From: Streptomyces composti
Lineage (GTDB): Bacteria > Actinomycetota > Actinomycetes > Streptomycetales > Streptomycetaceae
Assembly: GCF_012034205.1 (NCBI RefSeq)
Contig: NZ_JAATEM010000016.1
Location: 1-64,000 of the forward strand
DNA length: 64,000 bases
Reading direction: 5' to 3'
Shown one piece after another: positions 41,676 to 51,036 of the stretch (its first letter is position 1; each line of letters opens with the position of its first letter). The translations under genes and the position numbers were made by a program. A model generated the notes under the pieces. That model had not been told where the DNA came from. It did no database searches and saw only the letters and a program-made list of their open reading frames with translations.

Positions 41676-44654
41676 ATGGACGGTGTACCGCGAGTGCCGG
41701 AGCAGCGGAGGTCCGCATCCGGAGCGGACTCCGGGTCCGGTTCCGGGGCCGGACCCGAAGGGCTGCGCTTCGGCGTGCTCGGTCCGGTGCGCGCCTGGCG
41801 CGACGGCGAGCCGCTCGCCACCGGCAGCCCCCAGCAACGCGCTCTGCTCGCGGCCCTGTTGCTGCGCGAGGGCCGTACCGCCACGGCGGCCGAACTGATC
41901 GACGCCCTGTGGGGCGAGGAGCCGCCGTCGCAGGCGCTGGCGGCGGTGCGCACCTACGCGTCCCGGCTGCGCAAGGTGCTGGACCCGGGCGTGCTGGTCA
42001 GCGAGTCCGGCGGCTACGCGGTGCGCGGGCTCGGCGAGGGCGCCCTGGACCTGGCGGTGGCGCAGGAGCTGGCGGCCGAGGCGGAGAAGGCGCGCAACAC
42101 CGGGGACCTGTACCGTGCGCGGGAGGCGCTGCGGCAGGCGCTGGCCCTGTGGGACGGGGAGACACTGGCCGGAGTGCCGGGCCCGTACGCGCAGGCGCAG
42201 CGGGTCAGGCTCGAGGAGTGGCGGCTGCAACTGCTCGAGACGCGGCTGGACCTGGACCTGGAGCAGGGCTGCCACGCGGAGGCCGTCTCCGAGCTGACCG
42301 CGCTGACCGCGGCGCATCCGCTGCGGGAGCGGCTGCGCGAGCTGCTGATGCTGGCGCTGTACCGCAGCGGACGGCAGGCGGAGGCGCTGGCCGTCTACGC
42401 GGACACGCGGCGGCTGCTGGCGGAGGAACTGGGCGTGGACCCGCGCCCGGAGCTGCGCGAGCTGCAGCAGCGGGTGCTGCGCGCGGACCCCGCGCTGGCC
42501 GAGCACTCCGCCCCCGAGGCCGAGCCCGCCACCACCCGCGTCCGCCCCGCCCAGCTCCCCGCCTCCGTCCCCGACTTCACGGGCCGGGCCTCCTTCGTCC
42601 GCGAACTGGGCGACCTGCTCTCCTCGGCGGACGGCAGGGTGATGGCGGTGTCCGCGCTGGCGGGCATCGGCGGCGTCGGCAAGACGACCCTGGCGGTGCA
42701 CGTCGCCCACCAGGCCCGGCCCGCCTTCCCCGACGGCCAGCTCTACGTCGACCTGCAGGGCGCGGGCCCGCGCGCCGCGGAGCCGGAGACGGTCCTGGGC
42801 TCCTTCCTGCGGGCCCTCGGCACGCCCGACTCGGCGATCCCGGACACGCTGGAGGAGCGGGCGGCGCTGTACCGCTCGGTGCTGGACGGACGCCGGGTGC
42901 TGGTCCTTCTGGACAACGCGCGGGACGCGGCGCAGGTGCGCCCCCTCCTGCCCGGCACGGAGGGCTGCGCCGCCCTGGTGACCTCCCGGGTGCGCATGGT
43001 GGACCTGGCCGGCGCCCACCTGGTCGACCTGGACGTGATGTCCCCCGACGAGGCGCTCGCGCTGTTCACCAGGATCGTGGGCGAGGAGCGGGTGGCCTCC
43101 GAACGCAAGGCCGCCCTCGACGTCGTCGCCGCCTGCGGCTTCCTGCCGCTGGCCATCCGCATCGCGGCGTCCCGTCTCGCGGCCCGCCGCACCTGGACGG
43201 TCTCCGTCCTGGCGGCGAAGCTCGCCGACGAACGGCGGCGCCTGGACGAACTCCAGGCGGGCGACCTGGCGGTCAAGGCCACGTTCGAGCTGGGCTACGG
43301 CCAGCTGGAGCCGGCCCAGGCCCGGGCCTTCCGCCTGCTGGGTCTGGCCGACGGCCCCGACATCTCCCTGGCCGCCGCGGCCGCCGTCCTCGACCTGCCG
43401 CTCGAGGAGACGGAGGACCTGCTGGAGTCCCTGGTCGACACGTCCCTGCTGGAGTCGGCGGCCCCCGGCCGCTACCGCTTCCACGACCTGGTCCGCCTCT
43501 ACGCGCGTGCATGCGCGGAACGCGACGAACACCCCCCGAGCGAACGGGACGCGGCGATGTCCCGCCTCCTCGACTTCTACCTGGCGACCGCGGCGAAGGT
43601 CTACGCGATCGAACGGCCGGGGGACCGGCTGGTGGACCACCTGGCGGTGCCCGAGCGCCCGGCGCTCACCTTCGAGGACCGCGACAGCGCACGCGACTGG
43701 CTCTACACGGAGGCGAACTGCCTGCTGGCTCATGCCCGTCAGGCAGTGACCGGCCAGGACGCCCTGGGCAAGGCCATCGACCTGCTGTGGGCCGCCCTCG
43801 ACATCTCCGAGTCCGGGGCGAATCCCAAGGAGTACGAGTCCACGGCGGGAGCGCTGCTGGAGGCGGCCCAGCGGCTCGGGGTGCCGCGGGTCGAGGCACG
43901 GGCACTGATGACCCTGGCGCACGCGCACCTGGACGGCGGCCGGTTCGACATGGCCGACGGGGAGGCGGAACGGGTCATCCGCCTCGCCCACGAGGCCGTC
44001 GACATCCTGCCGGTGTGCTGGGCGCACAACGCCCGGGGCGTCATCGCGCTCTACCAGGGCCGCCACGAGGACGGGGAGGCACATCTCTCCGAGGCCATCG
44101 AGCACTTCCGCGCCCTGGGCGACCGCCCGGGCGAGGCCAGCGCGCTGTGCAACCTCTCACGCATCCACCTGGCCATGGGGCGCACCCGGAGCGCGGTGGC
44201 ACTGGCGCAGGAGGGCATCGCCATCTACGACGCGATGGGCAACTCCATGCGCGGCGCCAACGGACGGTATGCGCTGGGCATGGCCCTCACGCAGAGCGGC
44301 CGGCTCGACGAGGCGGCGGAACGGCTCCTGGAGGCGCTGAGCGTCTTCCGCGAGAGCCGGCAGCGGCTGTGGGAGGGCATGACCTTGTTCCGTCTGGCGG
44401 AGGTCGACATCGCCGCCCGCCGCTTCGGACAGGCGGCCAGCAACGCGGAGATGGCGCTGACCGTCCTGCGCGGCATCGGCGGCGAGTGGCGCCGGGGGAA
44501 CGTTCTGACCGTGCTCGGGCACGCCCTCACCGGCATCGGTCAGACCGGCCGGGCACAGGTGTGCTGGCAGGACGCCCTGGAGATCTACGAGGAGCTGGGC
44601 TCACCCGAGGCACCCGCGGTACGGGAGCTTCTCAACCCCGTCAGCGCGGCCTGA
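41676..44654 (+). CDS. afsR: AfsR, SARP-NB-ARC-TPR global regulator of secondary metabolism
   Basis: A 992-residue regulator. A SARP winged helix (LRFGVLGPVRAWRDGEPLAT, about 30-50, with SRLRKVLDPG) and BTAD domain (about 120-265) are followed by an NB-ARC ATPase (Walker A GIGGVGKTTL, about 330; ATP-dependent switch VLVLLDNARDAAQVRP) and C-terminal TPR-like repeats. In S. coelicolor AfsR is phosphorylated by AfsK and other kinases, which raises its DNA binding, and it activates afsS. Both afsS and afsK are here in the known order. ATG 41676 (MDGVPRVPEQ) has AGGGGG upstream. It is most likely the afsR orthologue. Confidence 0.93.
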   Translation: MDGVPRVPEQRRSASGADSGSGSGAGPEGLRFGVLGPVRAWRDGEPLATGSPQQRALLAALLLREGRTATAAELIDALWGEEPPSQALAAVRTYASRLRKVLDPGVLVSESGGYAVRGLGEGALDLAVAQELAAEAEKARNTGDLYRAREALRQALALWDGETLAGVPGPYAQAQRVRLEEWRLQLLETRLDLDLEQGCHAEAVSELTALTAAHPLRERLRELLMLALYRSGRQAEALAVYADTRRLLAEELGVDPRPELRELQQRVLRADPALAEHSAPEAEPATTRVRPAQLPASVPDFTGRASFVRELGDLLSSADGRVMAVSALAGIGGVGKTTLAVHVAHQARPAFPDGQLYVDLQGAGPRAAEPETVLGSFLRALGTPDSAIPDTLEERAALYRSVLDGRRVLVLLDNARDAAQVRPLLPGTEGCAALVTSRVRMVDLAGAHLVDLDVMSPDEALALFTRIVGEERVASERKAALDVVAACGFLPLAIRIAASRLAARRTWTVSVLAAKLADERRRLDELQAGDLAVKATFELGYGQLEPAQARAFRLLGLADGPDISLAAAAAVLDLPLEETEDLLESLVDTSLLESAAPGRYRFHDLVRLYARACAERDEHPPSERDAAMSRLLDFYLATAAKVYAIERPGDRLVDHLAVPERPALTFEDRDSARDWLYTEANCLLAHARQAVTGQDALGKAIDLLWAALDISESGANPKEYESTAGALLEAAQRLGVPRVEARALMTLAHAHLDGGRFDMADGEAERVIRLAHEAVDILPVCWAHNARGVIALYQGRHEDGEAHLSEAIEHFRALGDRPGEASALCNLSRIHLAMGRTRSAVALAQEGIAIYDAMGNSMRGANGRYALGMALTQSGRLDEAAERLLEALSVFRESRQRLWEGMTLFRLAEVDIAARRFGQAASNAEMALTVLRGIGGEWRRGNVLTVLGHALTGIGQTGRAQVCWQDALEIYEELGSPEAPAVRELLNPVSAA

Positions 44655-44671
44655 CAACCCGGCACGCCCGG

Positions 44672-44705
44672 CGTTCATCGTTCGTTTATCGCCGCGGGCC
44701 ATGCT
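44672..44705 (+). promoter_or_regulatory. AfsR (SARP) box and promoter of afsS
   Basis: Direct repeats CGTTCATC (44672-44679) and CGTTTATC (44683-44690) match at 7 of 8 positions and have the 11-bp period expected for SARP binding to one DNA face. A possible -10 element (CATGCT, 44700-44705) lies 9 nt after the second repeat, as in SARP-activated promoters, and no good -35 is visible. It predicts transcription into afsS with a leader of about 165 nt. Confidence 0.8.
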
Positions 44706-44789
44706 CGACTCAGTCGATCCGTCGCGTCGGGGGGCAGACGGGTCGGCGTCAGGGCCGTGAGCCTGCGAACTAGGGTTTGAGCGGCCGAA

Positions 44790-44829
44790 GGCCCGTCCGG
44801 TCATCCTCGGGGGAATGACCGGACGGGCC
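44790..44829 (+). terminator. 15-bp perfect hairpin in the afsR-afsS gap
   Basis: GGCCCGTCCGGTCAT and its exact complement enclose a 10-nt loop, 45 bp before the afsS start. It could terminate afsR, but if afsS starts transcription at the SARP promoter, the hairpin lies inside the afsS leader and could attenuate or stabilise that RNA. No T-tract follows. Confidence 0.65.
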
Positions 44830-44874
44830 CCGCGAACCACGTCTGATCCCAGATCACTTCGAGCGGAGCACAGC

Positions 44875-45057
44875 ATGAGCGACGAGCAGACCGCCAAGCC
44901 GCAGGGCGACATCCACGCCACGTCGGAGCCGGCCAAGGCCGACGCCGGGAAGGGCGACGTGGAGGCCACGCCGCAGGGCGACATCCACGCCACCGACGAG
45001 CCTCTGGAGACCAAGGACATCCACGCGACGTCGGAGCCCTTCAAGCCGGCGAAGTAG
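44875..45057 (+). CDS. afsS: AfsS, small activator of antibiotic production
   Basis: A 60-residue acidic, repetitive protein. Three copies of a (T/K)PQGDIHAT-(S/D)EP unit (third shortened to KDIHATSEP) match the repeat pattern of S. coelicolor AfsS, which is AfsR-activated and stimulates antibiotic production by an unknown mechanism. Position directly downstream of afsR, the SARP box and the small size support the assignment. GGAG precedes ATG 44875. Confidence 0.9.
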   Translation: MSDEQTAKPQGDIHATSEPAKADAGKGDVEATPQGDIHATDEPLETKDIHATSEPFKPAK

Positions 45058-45129
45058 GCACACAACCACACGGGGGGATCGACCGCGGCGGCGCGGAGGG
45101 GAGCCGCCGCGGTCGGTGTGTGTCCGGGG

Positions 45130-45300
45130 TCAGCGATCGCGCAGATCGCCCTTCAGGACTTTGCCGCCGGCGCTTCTGGGGAGTCGGGGGACGAAGGTGA
45201 CTCTTCTCGGGACCTCGCAGTGGGCCATTTCCCGGCGGGACCAGGTGATGTGGGCGTCGGATGTGAGGGGGCTGCCCGGGCGCCGGACGACGTAGGCGTG
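45130..45300 (-). pseudogene. acyl-CoA synthetase C-terminal remnant
   Basis: The minus strand reads HAYVVRRPGSPLTSD...HCEVPRRVTFVPRLPRSAGG and KVLKGDLRDR then stop, the C-terminal AMP-binding domain with the catalytic lysine (GGKVLKG). Only about 55 codons are left and no intact upstream part exists. The gap between afsS and the secreted Asp-rich protein gene (45058-45454) holds nothing else recognisable. Confidence 0.7.
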
Positions 45301-45454
45301 GCCTGCGCTCCCGCCCCGCAGCTGGTGGCGCTCGGCAAGCTGCCCGGCGAACGGCAGGCGGAACTGTCCGCCGGGCGGGAGCGGGGTGTGTTCCGGACGC
45401 GGTAGAGCGGGCCCGGTTTGTGCAGACCCGAGGCGGGGCCGGGATGCGGAGCGG

Positions 45455-46021
45455 TCAGCGCAGGGCCGGTGCCGTCGGCTCGGCGTCGCAGCGGGCGACC
45501 TTGGCGGCGCTCCCGCTCACGGCCACGTTCACGGTGGCGGAGTCGGATCCGGGCACCTCCACGGTCCGGGTACTGGTCGAGACGAGGTTGCCCTTGCCGT
45601 CCCGGAAGTCGACGGTGACCGAGAAGGTGACGTTGGCGGTGTTGGGGTTGGTGACCTCGACGGTGGCGTGCGGGGACGTCTTGCCGGCGCAGCTCACCAG
45701 CTTGACCGTGCCCTCCTCGAGCCCGGAGGAGCTGTCCGAGCCGGCTCCGGAGCCGCCGGAGGTGTCGGTGTCGTCGTAGCGGTCGTCGTAGCCGGTGTCG
45801 CCGTCGTAGTCGTCGTAGTCGTCGTAGTCGTCGTCCCGGTGCGAACCGCCTCCCGAGGTGGAGGAGTCGTGGTTCTGCGAGGAGCTGCTGCAGCCGCCGC
45901 CCCCGCCGCCGTCGCCGTGGCCGTGTCCGCCGCCGGTGCGGCCGGTGGAGAACCCGGTGAGGGTGAGGACGACGAGCGCGGACACGGCAGTGAGCTTGAG
46001 TGTGTTCCCCCGGAGCTTCAT
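45455..46021 (-). CDS. secreted protein with Asp/Tyr repeat region
   Basis: A 188-residue exported protein. A signal peptide (LKLTAVSALVVLTLTGFSTG) leads into Gly/His and Ser-rich segments, then an acidic repeat (DDYDDYDDYDGDTGYDDRYD) and a C-terminal beta domain with two cysteines (LVSCAGKTSPHATVEVTNPN; VARCDAEP). Similar proteins lie near afsK in streptomycetes. The acidic tract may bind calcium or other cations. Part of it comes from 9-bp GTCGTAGTC tandem repeats. No enzymatic role is visible. It is transcribed toward afsS. Confidence 0.75.
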   Translation of the reverse strand: MKLRGNTLKLTAVSALVVLTLTGFSTGRTGGGHGHGDGGGGGGCSSSSQNHDSSTSGGGSHRDDDYDDYDDYDGDTGYDDRYDDTDTSGGSGAGSDSSSGLEEGTVKLVSCAGKTSPHATVEVTNPNTANVTFSVTVDFRDGKGNLVSTSTRTVEVPGSDSATVNVAVSGSAAKVARCDAEPTAPALR

Positions 46022-46147
46022 GACCGTGAGCCTAACGAGGGACGTGTCACGAGCATGTCACCAGGTCGCCACCATCGGGCACGCGGAGCAACGGCGGCCG
46101 GGGCAGGGACGGAGGCCGCTCCCCCGGGCCCGGACCGCACGACCGGC

Positions 46148-46189
46148 GGCCGCCGTCCCGTGCCCTCCGGGGCACCCGGCGCGGCGGCC
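46148..46189 (-). terminator. terminator hairpin after afsK
   Basis: Arms GGCCGCCG / CGGCGGCC enclose a second stem TGCCC/GGGCA, about 30 bp past the afsK stop on the minus strand. There is no T-tract. Confidence 0.55.
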
Positions 46190-46215
46190 GTCCGGTACGG
46201 CCGCGGGGCGCGCGC

Positions 46216-48606
46216 TCAGCTGGTGCGCGCCGTCCCCGTGCCCTTCTCCGCGTCCAGCGCGTAGACGCACCGGTCCTTGCTGCAGGCGTAGACGACGCCG
46301 TCGCGGACGACCGGGGAGCCGGTGATCTCGCCACCGGTGGCGAGCTTCCAGCGCAGGCGGCCGTCGTCGGCCTTGAGCGTGTAGAGCAGGTGGTCCGTCG
46401 AGCCGAAGTGGATGCGGCCCTCGGCGACCGCGGGGGCGCCGACGATCTCGCCGCCCGCCTGGAAGCGCCACTTGGGCGTGCCGGTGACCGCGTCCAGGGT
46501 GTAGACGGCCTTGCCGCTGCCGACGTGCACATGGCCCGCGGCGACCAGGACGGGCTCGATGGAGGAACGGGCCTCGGTGGCGATGCGCCAGCGGTCGCGG
46601 CCGTCGGTGGCGTCCAGGGCGTAGACCGTGCCGAGGTAGTCGGCGAGATAGACGCCGCCTCCGGTCACCGCGGGGCCGGGGACGAACGTCGGCGGGCACA
46701 GGAAGACCGCGGGCGCCTCGAAGTGCCAGCGGACGTGGCCCCCGGCGACATCCAGCGCGATGACCCGGGTGCCGGCGGAGACGTAGACGTAGCCGTCCGG
46801 TGCCTGGGTCAGGCGCACGGGCACGCCGCCGCAGGAGGCCGCGTCCCCGATGGGGTAGGACCAGCGCTCGTCGCCGGTGCGGGCGTCGAGGGCGCGCAGC
46901 CGGGCGTCCTGCCAGAGGTAGACGGTGCCGTCGTGCAGGGCGGGGCCGGCCTCGGGGGACTCGAAGTCGGTCTGGCAGCCGGTGATCTCCCACAGCTTCT
47001 GCCCGTTGGACGCCTCCCAGCCCTGGGCGCCGCCTCCGCGGGTGCCGGTGACGACGGTGCCGCGCTCGGCCCTGAGCGAGTACACCCAGGCGTCGGTGTT
47101 CAGCCGCCACAGGTCACTGCCCTCGCGGGCGTCCAGGGCGAACAGGGTGGGCCCGTCGGAGGCGTGGATGCGGCCGTCGGCGACGGCCATGGACCAGGCG
47201 ACGTCGCGGGTCTTGAAGCGGCGCCGGCCGGTGGCCACGTCGAGCGCGTGCACCTCGAAGGAGGTGACGTAGACCAGGTCGCCGTCGACGGCGGGGGTGC
47301 CCCACAGGTCGTTGGACATGCGGAACCGCCACGGCCGCCAGCCGCTGGGCTGCTCGGGCGGCGCGGGGGCCGCCGCGGGCGCGGCACCGCCGGCGACCGC
47401 CGGGTCGGCGCCGTTGACGCCGGGCCGCGGCTTGGTCCAGGAGGCGGCGAGGGCGGCCTCGGGCGGGGGCGGTTTGACGGCGGCGGCCCGTACGTCGGCG
47501 ACGCGCGGGCCCGGCCCGATGGGCACCGGGGCGCCGGCCAGCCGGACCGGGCCGTTGTCGGGGGCGCCGGCCGCGGCGCCCACCGGGGCGGGCGCCGACG
47601 GGGGCGGCGGGATGACCGGGTCGTGCGGCGGCGGGGGCGGCACCTGCGGGCGGGCGCCGCGGCCCTGGCCGGAGCCCTGCCCCTGGTCGGGCCGTGGCTT
47701 GGCCGCGGGGCGGCCGTTGCGGCGGGCCTCGATGAGGCTGACCGCAGCCTCGGGCAGCCAGGCCGAGGCGGTGCCGCTGTCGTCGGAGCCGGAGCCGAAC
47801 AGATGCGGGGCGAGCTGCGCCTGGAGGTCGGCCGGGGTGGGCCGGGCCGAGGGCTCCATCTGCATGCAGCACTCGATCAGCGGGCGCAGCTCCTCCGGCA
47901 GTCCCTCCAGGTCCGGGCCCTCGCGCAGCAGCATGAACACGGTCTCGACCGGGTTGGCGCCGTGGAAGGGCGCGTGTCCGGTGGCGGCGAAGACGAGGGT
48001 GGAGCCGAGGGAGAAGACGTCGCTGGCGCCGGTGACGCTGCGGGAGTCCTTGGCCTGCTCCGGGGACATGTAGGCGGGCGTGCCGACGGCGACGTTCGTC
48101 ATCGTCAAACGCGTGTTCGACACACCCGAGGCGATGCCGAAGTCGATCACCCGGGGGCCGTCCTCGACCACCAGGACGTTGCTTGGCTTGAGGTCGCGGT
48201 GGACCAGTCCGGCGCCGTGGATGGACTGCAGCGCCTCCGCGACCCCGGCCGCCAGCCAGCGCACCGCCTTGGCCGGCAGCGGCCCGCACTCGTTCACTAT
48301 CTCCTCGAGCGAGGGAGCGGGCACATAAGCGGTGGCCAGCCACGGCACGGCGGCGCGCGGATCGGCGTCCACCACGGCCGCGGTGTAGAAGCCGGAGACG
48401 GCGCGGGCCGCCTCGACCTCGCGGGTGAAGCGCACCCGGAACAACTGGTCCTCGGCCAGTTCGGTACGGACCGTCTTGATCGCCACGCGCCGGCCGGACG
48501 CCGAGCGTGCGAGATAGACCAGCCCCATGCCGCCGGCTCCCAGCCGTCCCAGCACCTCGAACGGCCCGATACGCCGCGGATCGTGCTGCGTCAGCTGATC
48601 CACCAC
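46216..48606 (-). CDS. afsK: AfsK, Ser/Thr protein kinase with C-terminal beta-propeller
   Basis: A 796-residue Hanks-type kinase. The catalytic domain (about 14-270) has glycine loop [12 protein letters not shown], Lys44 (VAIK), [14 protein letters not shown] and the activation segment [20 protein letters not shown]. With GTG 48606 as start, Thr168 falls on the known S. coelicolor autophosphorylation site (from memory). A proline/alanine-rich linker (300-430) leads to a PQQ-like beta-propeller with repeated LDA-x-(T/D)G-x-x-RW blades (about 450-796), probably a sensor domain. No TM helix is seen, and S. coelicolor AfsK is loosely membrane-associated. It phosphorylates AfsR. Confidence 0.93.
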   Translation of the reverse strand: MVDQLTQHDPRRIGPFEVLGRLGAGGMGLVYLARSASGRRVAIKTVRTELAEDQLFRVRFTREVEAARAVSGFYTAAVVDADPRAAVPWLATAYVPAPSLEEIVNECGPLPAKAVRWLAAGVAEALQSIHGAGLVHRDLKPSNVLVVEDGPRVIDFGIASGVSNTRLTMTNVAVGTPAYMSPEQAKDSRSVTGASDVFSLGSTLVFAATGHAPFHGANPVETVFMLLREGPDLEGLPEELRPLIECCMQMEPSARPTPADLQAQLAPHLFGSGSDDSGTASAWLPEAAVSLIEARRNGRPAAKPRPDQGQGSGQGRGARPQVPPPPPHDPVIPPPPSAPAPVGAAAGAPDNGPVRLAGAPVPIGPGPRVADVRAAAVKPPPPEAALAASWTKPRPGVNGADPAVAGGAAPAAAPAPPEQPSGWRPWRFRMSNDLWGTPAVDGDLVYVTSFEVHALDVATGRRRFKTRDVAWSMAVADGRIHASDGPTLFALDAREGSDLWRLNTDAWVYSLRAERGTVVTGTRGGGAQGWEASNGQKLWEITGCQTDFESPEAGPALHDGTVYLWQDARLRALDARTGDERWSYPIGDAASCGGVPVRLTQAPDGYVYVSAGTRVIALDVAGGHVRWHFEAPAVFLCPPTFVPGPAVTGGGVYLADYLGTVYALDATDGRDRWRIATEARSSIEPVLVAAGHVHVGSGKAVYTLDAVTGTPKWRFQAGGEIVGAPAVAEGRIHFGSTDHLLYTLKADDGRLRWKLATGGEITGSPVVRDGVVYACSKDRCVYALDAEKGTGTARTS

Positions 48607-48805
48607 TTGCCTGCCACCTCCCCGTACGAGTCGCGCCACCACATGTGCCCGCGACCGAAGTGCAGCGTCTCACCACCGCACCGCCGTGGCGGCACGCACC
48701 CCGATTCTTCCTGGCCGGGGCCTTCGTTGCGAACCCGCCGACAATCGGGGTGTCAGGTGTTAAACAAGACATTCTGCCCGGCTGGTCGGGGTCCCCGTGC
48801 CCCGC

Positions 48806-49537
48806 TCAGCGGCGCAGCAGCGCGAAGGACGCCCCTTGATTGTCGGTGACGACCGCGGCCGTGCCGTAGGACGTCTCGAAGGGCGGCACCTGCACCCGGC
48901 CGCCGAGCCGTACCGCCTCCTGCGCGGCGGCGGCCACGTCCTCGACGGCGAAGTGGACCAGGAAGTGGGGCGGCATCTCGGCGGGGAAGACGTCGGAGAC
49001 CGGGGCGCGGCCGAAGTCGGGCCGGGCCTCGGGCCCGAACAGGGCGTCGTGGAAGAGGCCGCCGTAGAAGGTGTCGGCCGCCTCGGTGTCGTTGGTGTAG
49101 AGCTGCGCCCAGGCGAAGGTGCCCGGCTCGTGGCGGCGGCCGAAGCCGGGGTGGGTGCCGGGCTGCCACAGGGCGAAGACGGCCCCCTGGCCGTCGGTGA
49201 CCAGCGCGTGCACGCCCAGCTCGCCGAGGGGCAGGGGCGCGGCGACGATCCGCCCGCCGGCCGTGCGGATGCGCTGGCACAGGTTCTCGGCGTCCGGGGT
49301 CGCGAGGAACACCGTCCACACGGTGGGCAGCCGCCCGTCGGCCTTGCGCCGCAGGGAGGCGACGGGCTCACCGTCCTTCAGCGCCCGCACCCCTTCCCTC
49401 GGCAGATCCGGCTGGTCCTGGAAGGTCCACCCGAAGAGCTCCCCGTAGAAGCGCTTGCCGGCCGCCACGTCGGGCAGCTGCGCGTCCACCCAGCACGGGG
49501 TGCCCTCCCTGTACTCCGATGCCCTGTTTTCGGCCAT
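48806..49537 (-). CDS. VOC-superfamily (glyoxalase-like) protein, two-domain
   Basis: A 243-residue protein with two vicinal-oxygen-chelate domains. The first includes CWVDAQLPDVAAGKRFYGEL and FGWTFQDQP, the second FAWAQLYTNDTEAADTFYGGL and HFAVEDVAAAAQEAVRLGGR. These fold as metal-dependent lyases/dioxygenases or antibiotic-binding proteins; no specific activity can be read. It resembles streptomycete hydroxylase-like VOC proteins. Divergent from a TetR gene. Confidence 0.85.
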   Translation of the reverse strand: MAENRASEYREGTPCWVDAQLPDVAAGKRFYGELFGWTFQDQPDLPREGVRALKDGEPVASLRRKADGRLPTVWTVFLATPDAENLCQRIRTAGGRIVAAPLPLGELGVHALVTDGQGAVFALWQPGTHPGFGRRHEPGTFAWAQLYTNDTEAADTFYGGLFHDALFGPEARPDFGRAPVSDVFPAEMPPHFLVHFAVEDVAAAAQEAVRLGGRVQVPPFETSYGTAAVVTDNQGASFALLRR

Positions 49538-49659
49538 GCCGCCAAACTAGCGGCGCCACCCGCACCCCGCAGACCAGGCACACCACGCTTCCGGAAGGGG
49601 CACACCCCATTTGCAGTCGGCCGAATCGCGCTCCGATCACCCCTCGGTAAGCTGACGAC

Positions 49660-50307
49660 ATGACAGGACAAGTGCGAACCGTCGACGGCCGCGTGGCCGG
49701 CCGGCGTGGGCAGGCGACCCGGCAGAAGCTGCTCGACTGCCTCAGCGAGATGCTCAGCTCTTCCCCCTACCGGGACGTCAAGGTGATCGACGTCGCCCGC
49801 AGGGCGGGCACTTCGCCCGCGACGTTCTATCAGTACTTCCCCGACGTCGAGGGCGCCGTTCTGGAGATCGCGGAGCAAACGGCGGCCGAGAGCTCGTCGT
49901 TGACCGAGCTGGTCGAGGGCCGCTCCTGGGTCGGCAAGGCCGGCTGGCAGACCGCGCAGGACCTGGTCGACGGCTTCCTGGACTTCTGGCGGAAGAACGA
50001 CGCCATTCTGCGCGTGGTCGATCTCGGGGCGGCCGAGGGCGACAAGCGCTTCTACAAGATCCGCATGAAGATCCTCAACTCGGTGAACAACTCGCTCGCC
50101 GACGCCGTCGCCGACCTCCAGGCCAGGGGCCGGGTCGACAAGGAGGTGAACCCGGCCGCGATCGCCGGTTCGCTGGTCGCGATGCTCGCGGCGGTGGCCT
50201 CGCATCAGAAGGGCTTCACCTCCTGGGGCGTCAAGCAGGCCGAACTCAGGCCCAACCTCGCCCTGTTGGTCCACCTGGGAATCACCGGCAGGAAGCCGAC
50301 GAAGTAG
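49660..50307 (+). CDS. TetR family transcriptional regulator
   Basis: A 215-residue regulator. The HTH comprises LSEMLSSSPYRDVKVIDVAR and RAGTSPATFYQYFPDVEGAV (residues about 28-67). The rest is all-helical, with an LNSVNNSLADAVADLQARGR segment typical of KstR-like and similar TetR proteins that respond to acyl-CoA ligands. This hints that it may have controlled the now-decayed acyl-CoA genes downstream. Divergent from the VOC gene. Confidence 0.88.
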   Translation: MTGQVRTVDGRVAGRRGQATRQKLLDCLSEMLSSSPYRDVKVIDVARRAGTSPATFYQYFPDVEGAVLEIAEQTAAESSSLTELVEGRSWVGKAGWQTAQDLVDGFLDFWRKNDAILRVVDLGAAEGDKRFYKIRMKILNSVNNSLADAVADLQARGRVDKEVNPAAIAGSLVAMLAAVASHQKGFTSWGVKQAELRPNLALLVHLGITGRKPTK

Positions 50308-50354
50308 GCGACGCCAGGCACAGCACCTCTACTCTTTTCACAAGTCCTGTCTGG

Positions 50355-50388
50355 CAGGCGGTGGTTCACTCCGGTGGGCCACCGCCTG
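50355..50388 (+). terminator. terminator after tetR
   Basis: A perfect 10-bp stem CAGGCGGTGG / CCACCGCCTG with a 14-nt loop, 47 bp past the stop. Confidence 0.7.
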
Positions 50389-50497
50389 TCGCATTGTGCG
50401 GGGGCTTGTGTCATCGCGGTGCGCGGACGGTGCCCCGGCTCTCGTACGGCGGACCTCGCGCTGCGTGCACCGCGCGGCCGCGGGTTTGGACGGCGTG

Positions 50498-50953
50498 CTA
50501 ACGCGCGGGCAGCGGCCGGTCCTTCACCACGTGCTTCATCACCAGCGTCGACGTCAGCCGCTGCACCCCCGGCAGGGTGGCCAGGCGCTCGTCGTAGAGC
50601 CGCTGATAGGCGGCGAGGTCGGCGGCGACCACCCGCAGCAGATAGTCGGGTTCCCCGAAGAGCCGCTGCGCCTCCAGCACCTCCTCCACCTCGCTCACCG
50701 CCCGCTCGAACTGCACGACCGTCTCCCGGTCCTCCTGCCGCATGGTGACGAACACCAGCGCCTCGAAGGTGAGCCCCACCGACGCCGGGTCCACCGCCGC
50801 CCGGTACCCGGTGATCGCCCCCGTCCGCTCCAGCTCGCGCAGCCGCCGGTGGCAGGGCGAGACGCTCAGCCGCACCCGGGCCGCCAGCTCCGTCACGGTC
50901 AGCCGTCCGTCCTGCTGCAGCTCAGCAAGAATCTTCCGATCCATGTCGTCCAT
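50498..50953 (-). CDS. Lrp/AsnC family transcriptional regulator
   Basis: A 151-residue regulator. HTH: MDRKILAELQQDGRLTVTEL and RVRLSVSPCHRRLRELERTG; then the RAM ligand domain (EALVFVTMRQEDRETVVQFE, FGEPDYLLRVVAADLAAYQR). Lrp proteins sense amino acids. It is divergent from a LysE-type exporter gene, the usual pairing in which the regulator induces amino-acid export. Confidence 0.92.
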   Translation of the reverse strand: MDDMDRKILAELQQDGRLTVTELAARVRLSVSPCHRRLRELERTGAITGYRAAVDPASVGLTFEALVFVTMRQEDRETVVQFERAVSEVEEVLEAQRLFGEPDYLLRVVAADLAAYQRLYDERLATLPGVQRLTSTLVMKHVVKDRPLPAR

Positions 50954-51036
50954 GGAGCAAAATTCTGCCCCACGACAGGAGATACGGGGGAAACTTCAGA
51001 AACACATTCGGCCAGTTCCGGCCTAATGTGCCTGCC

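Noticed and set aside
41304-44105. 933-codon minus-strand ORF opposite afsR
   Set aside because: Antisense shadow; composition (His/Gln/Arg/Gly) is not protein-like and AfsR is clear.
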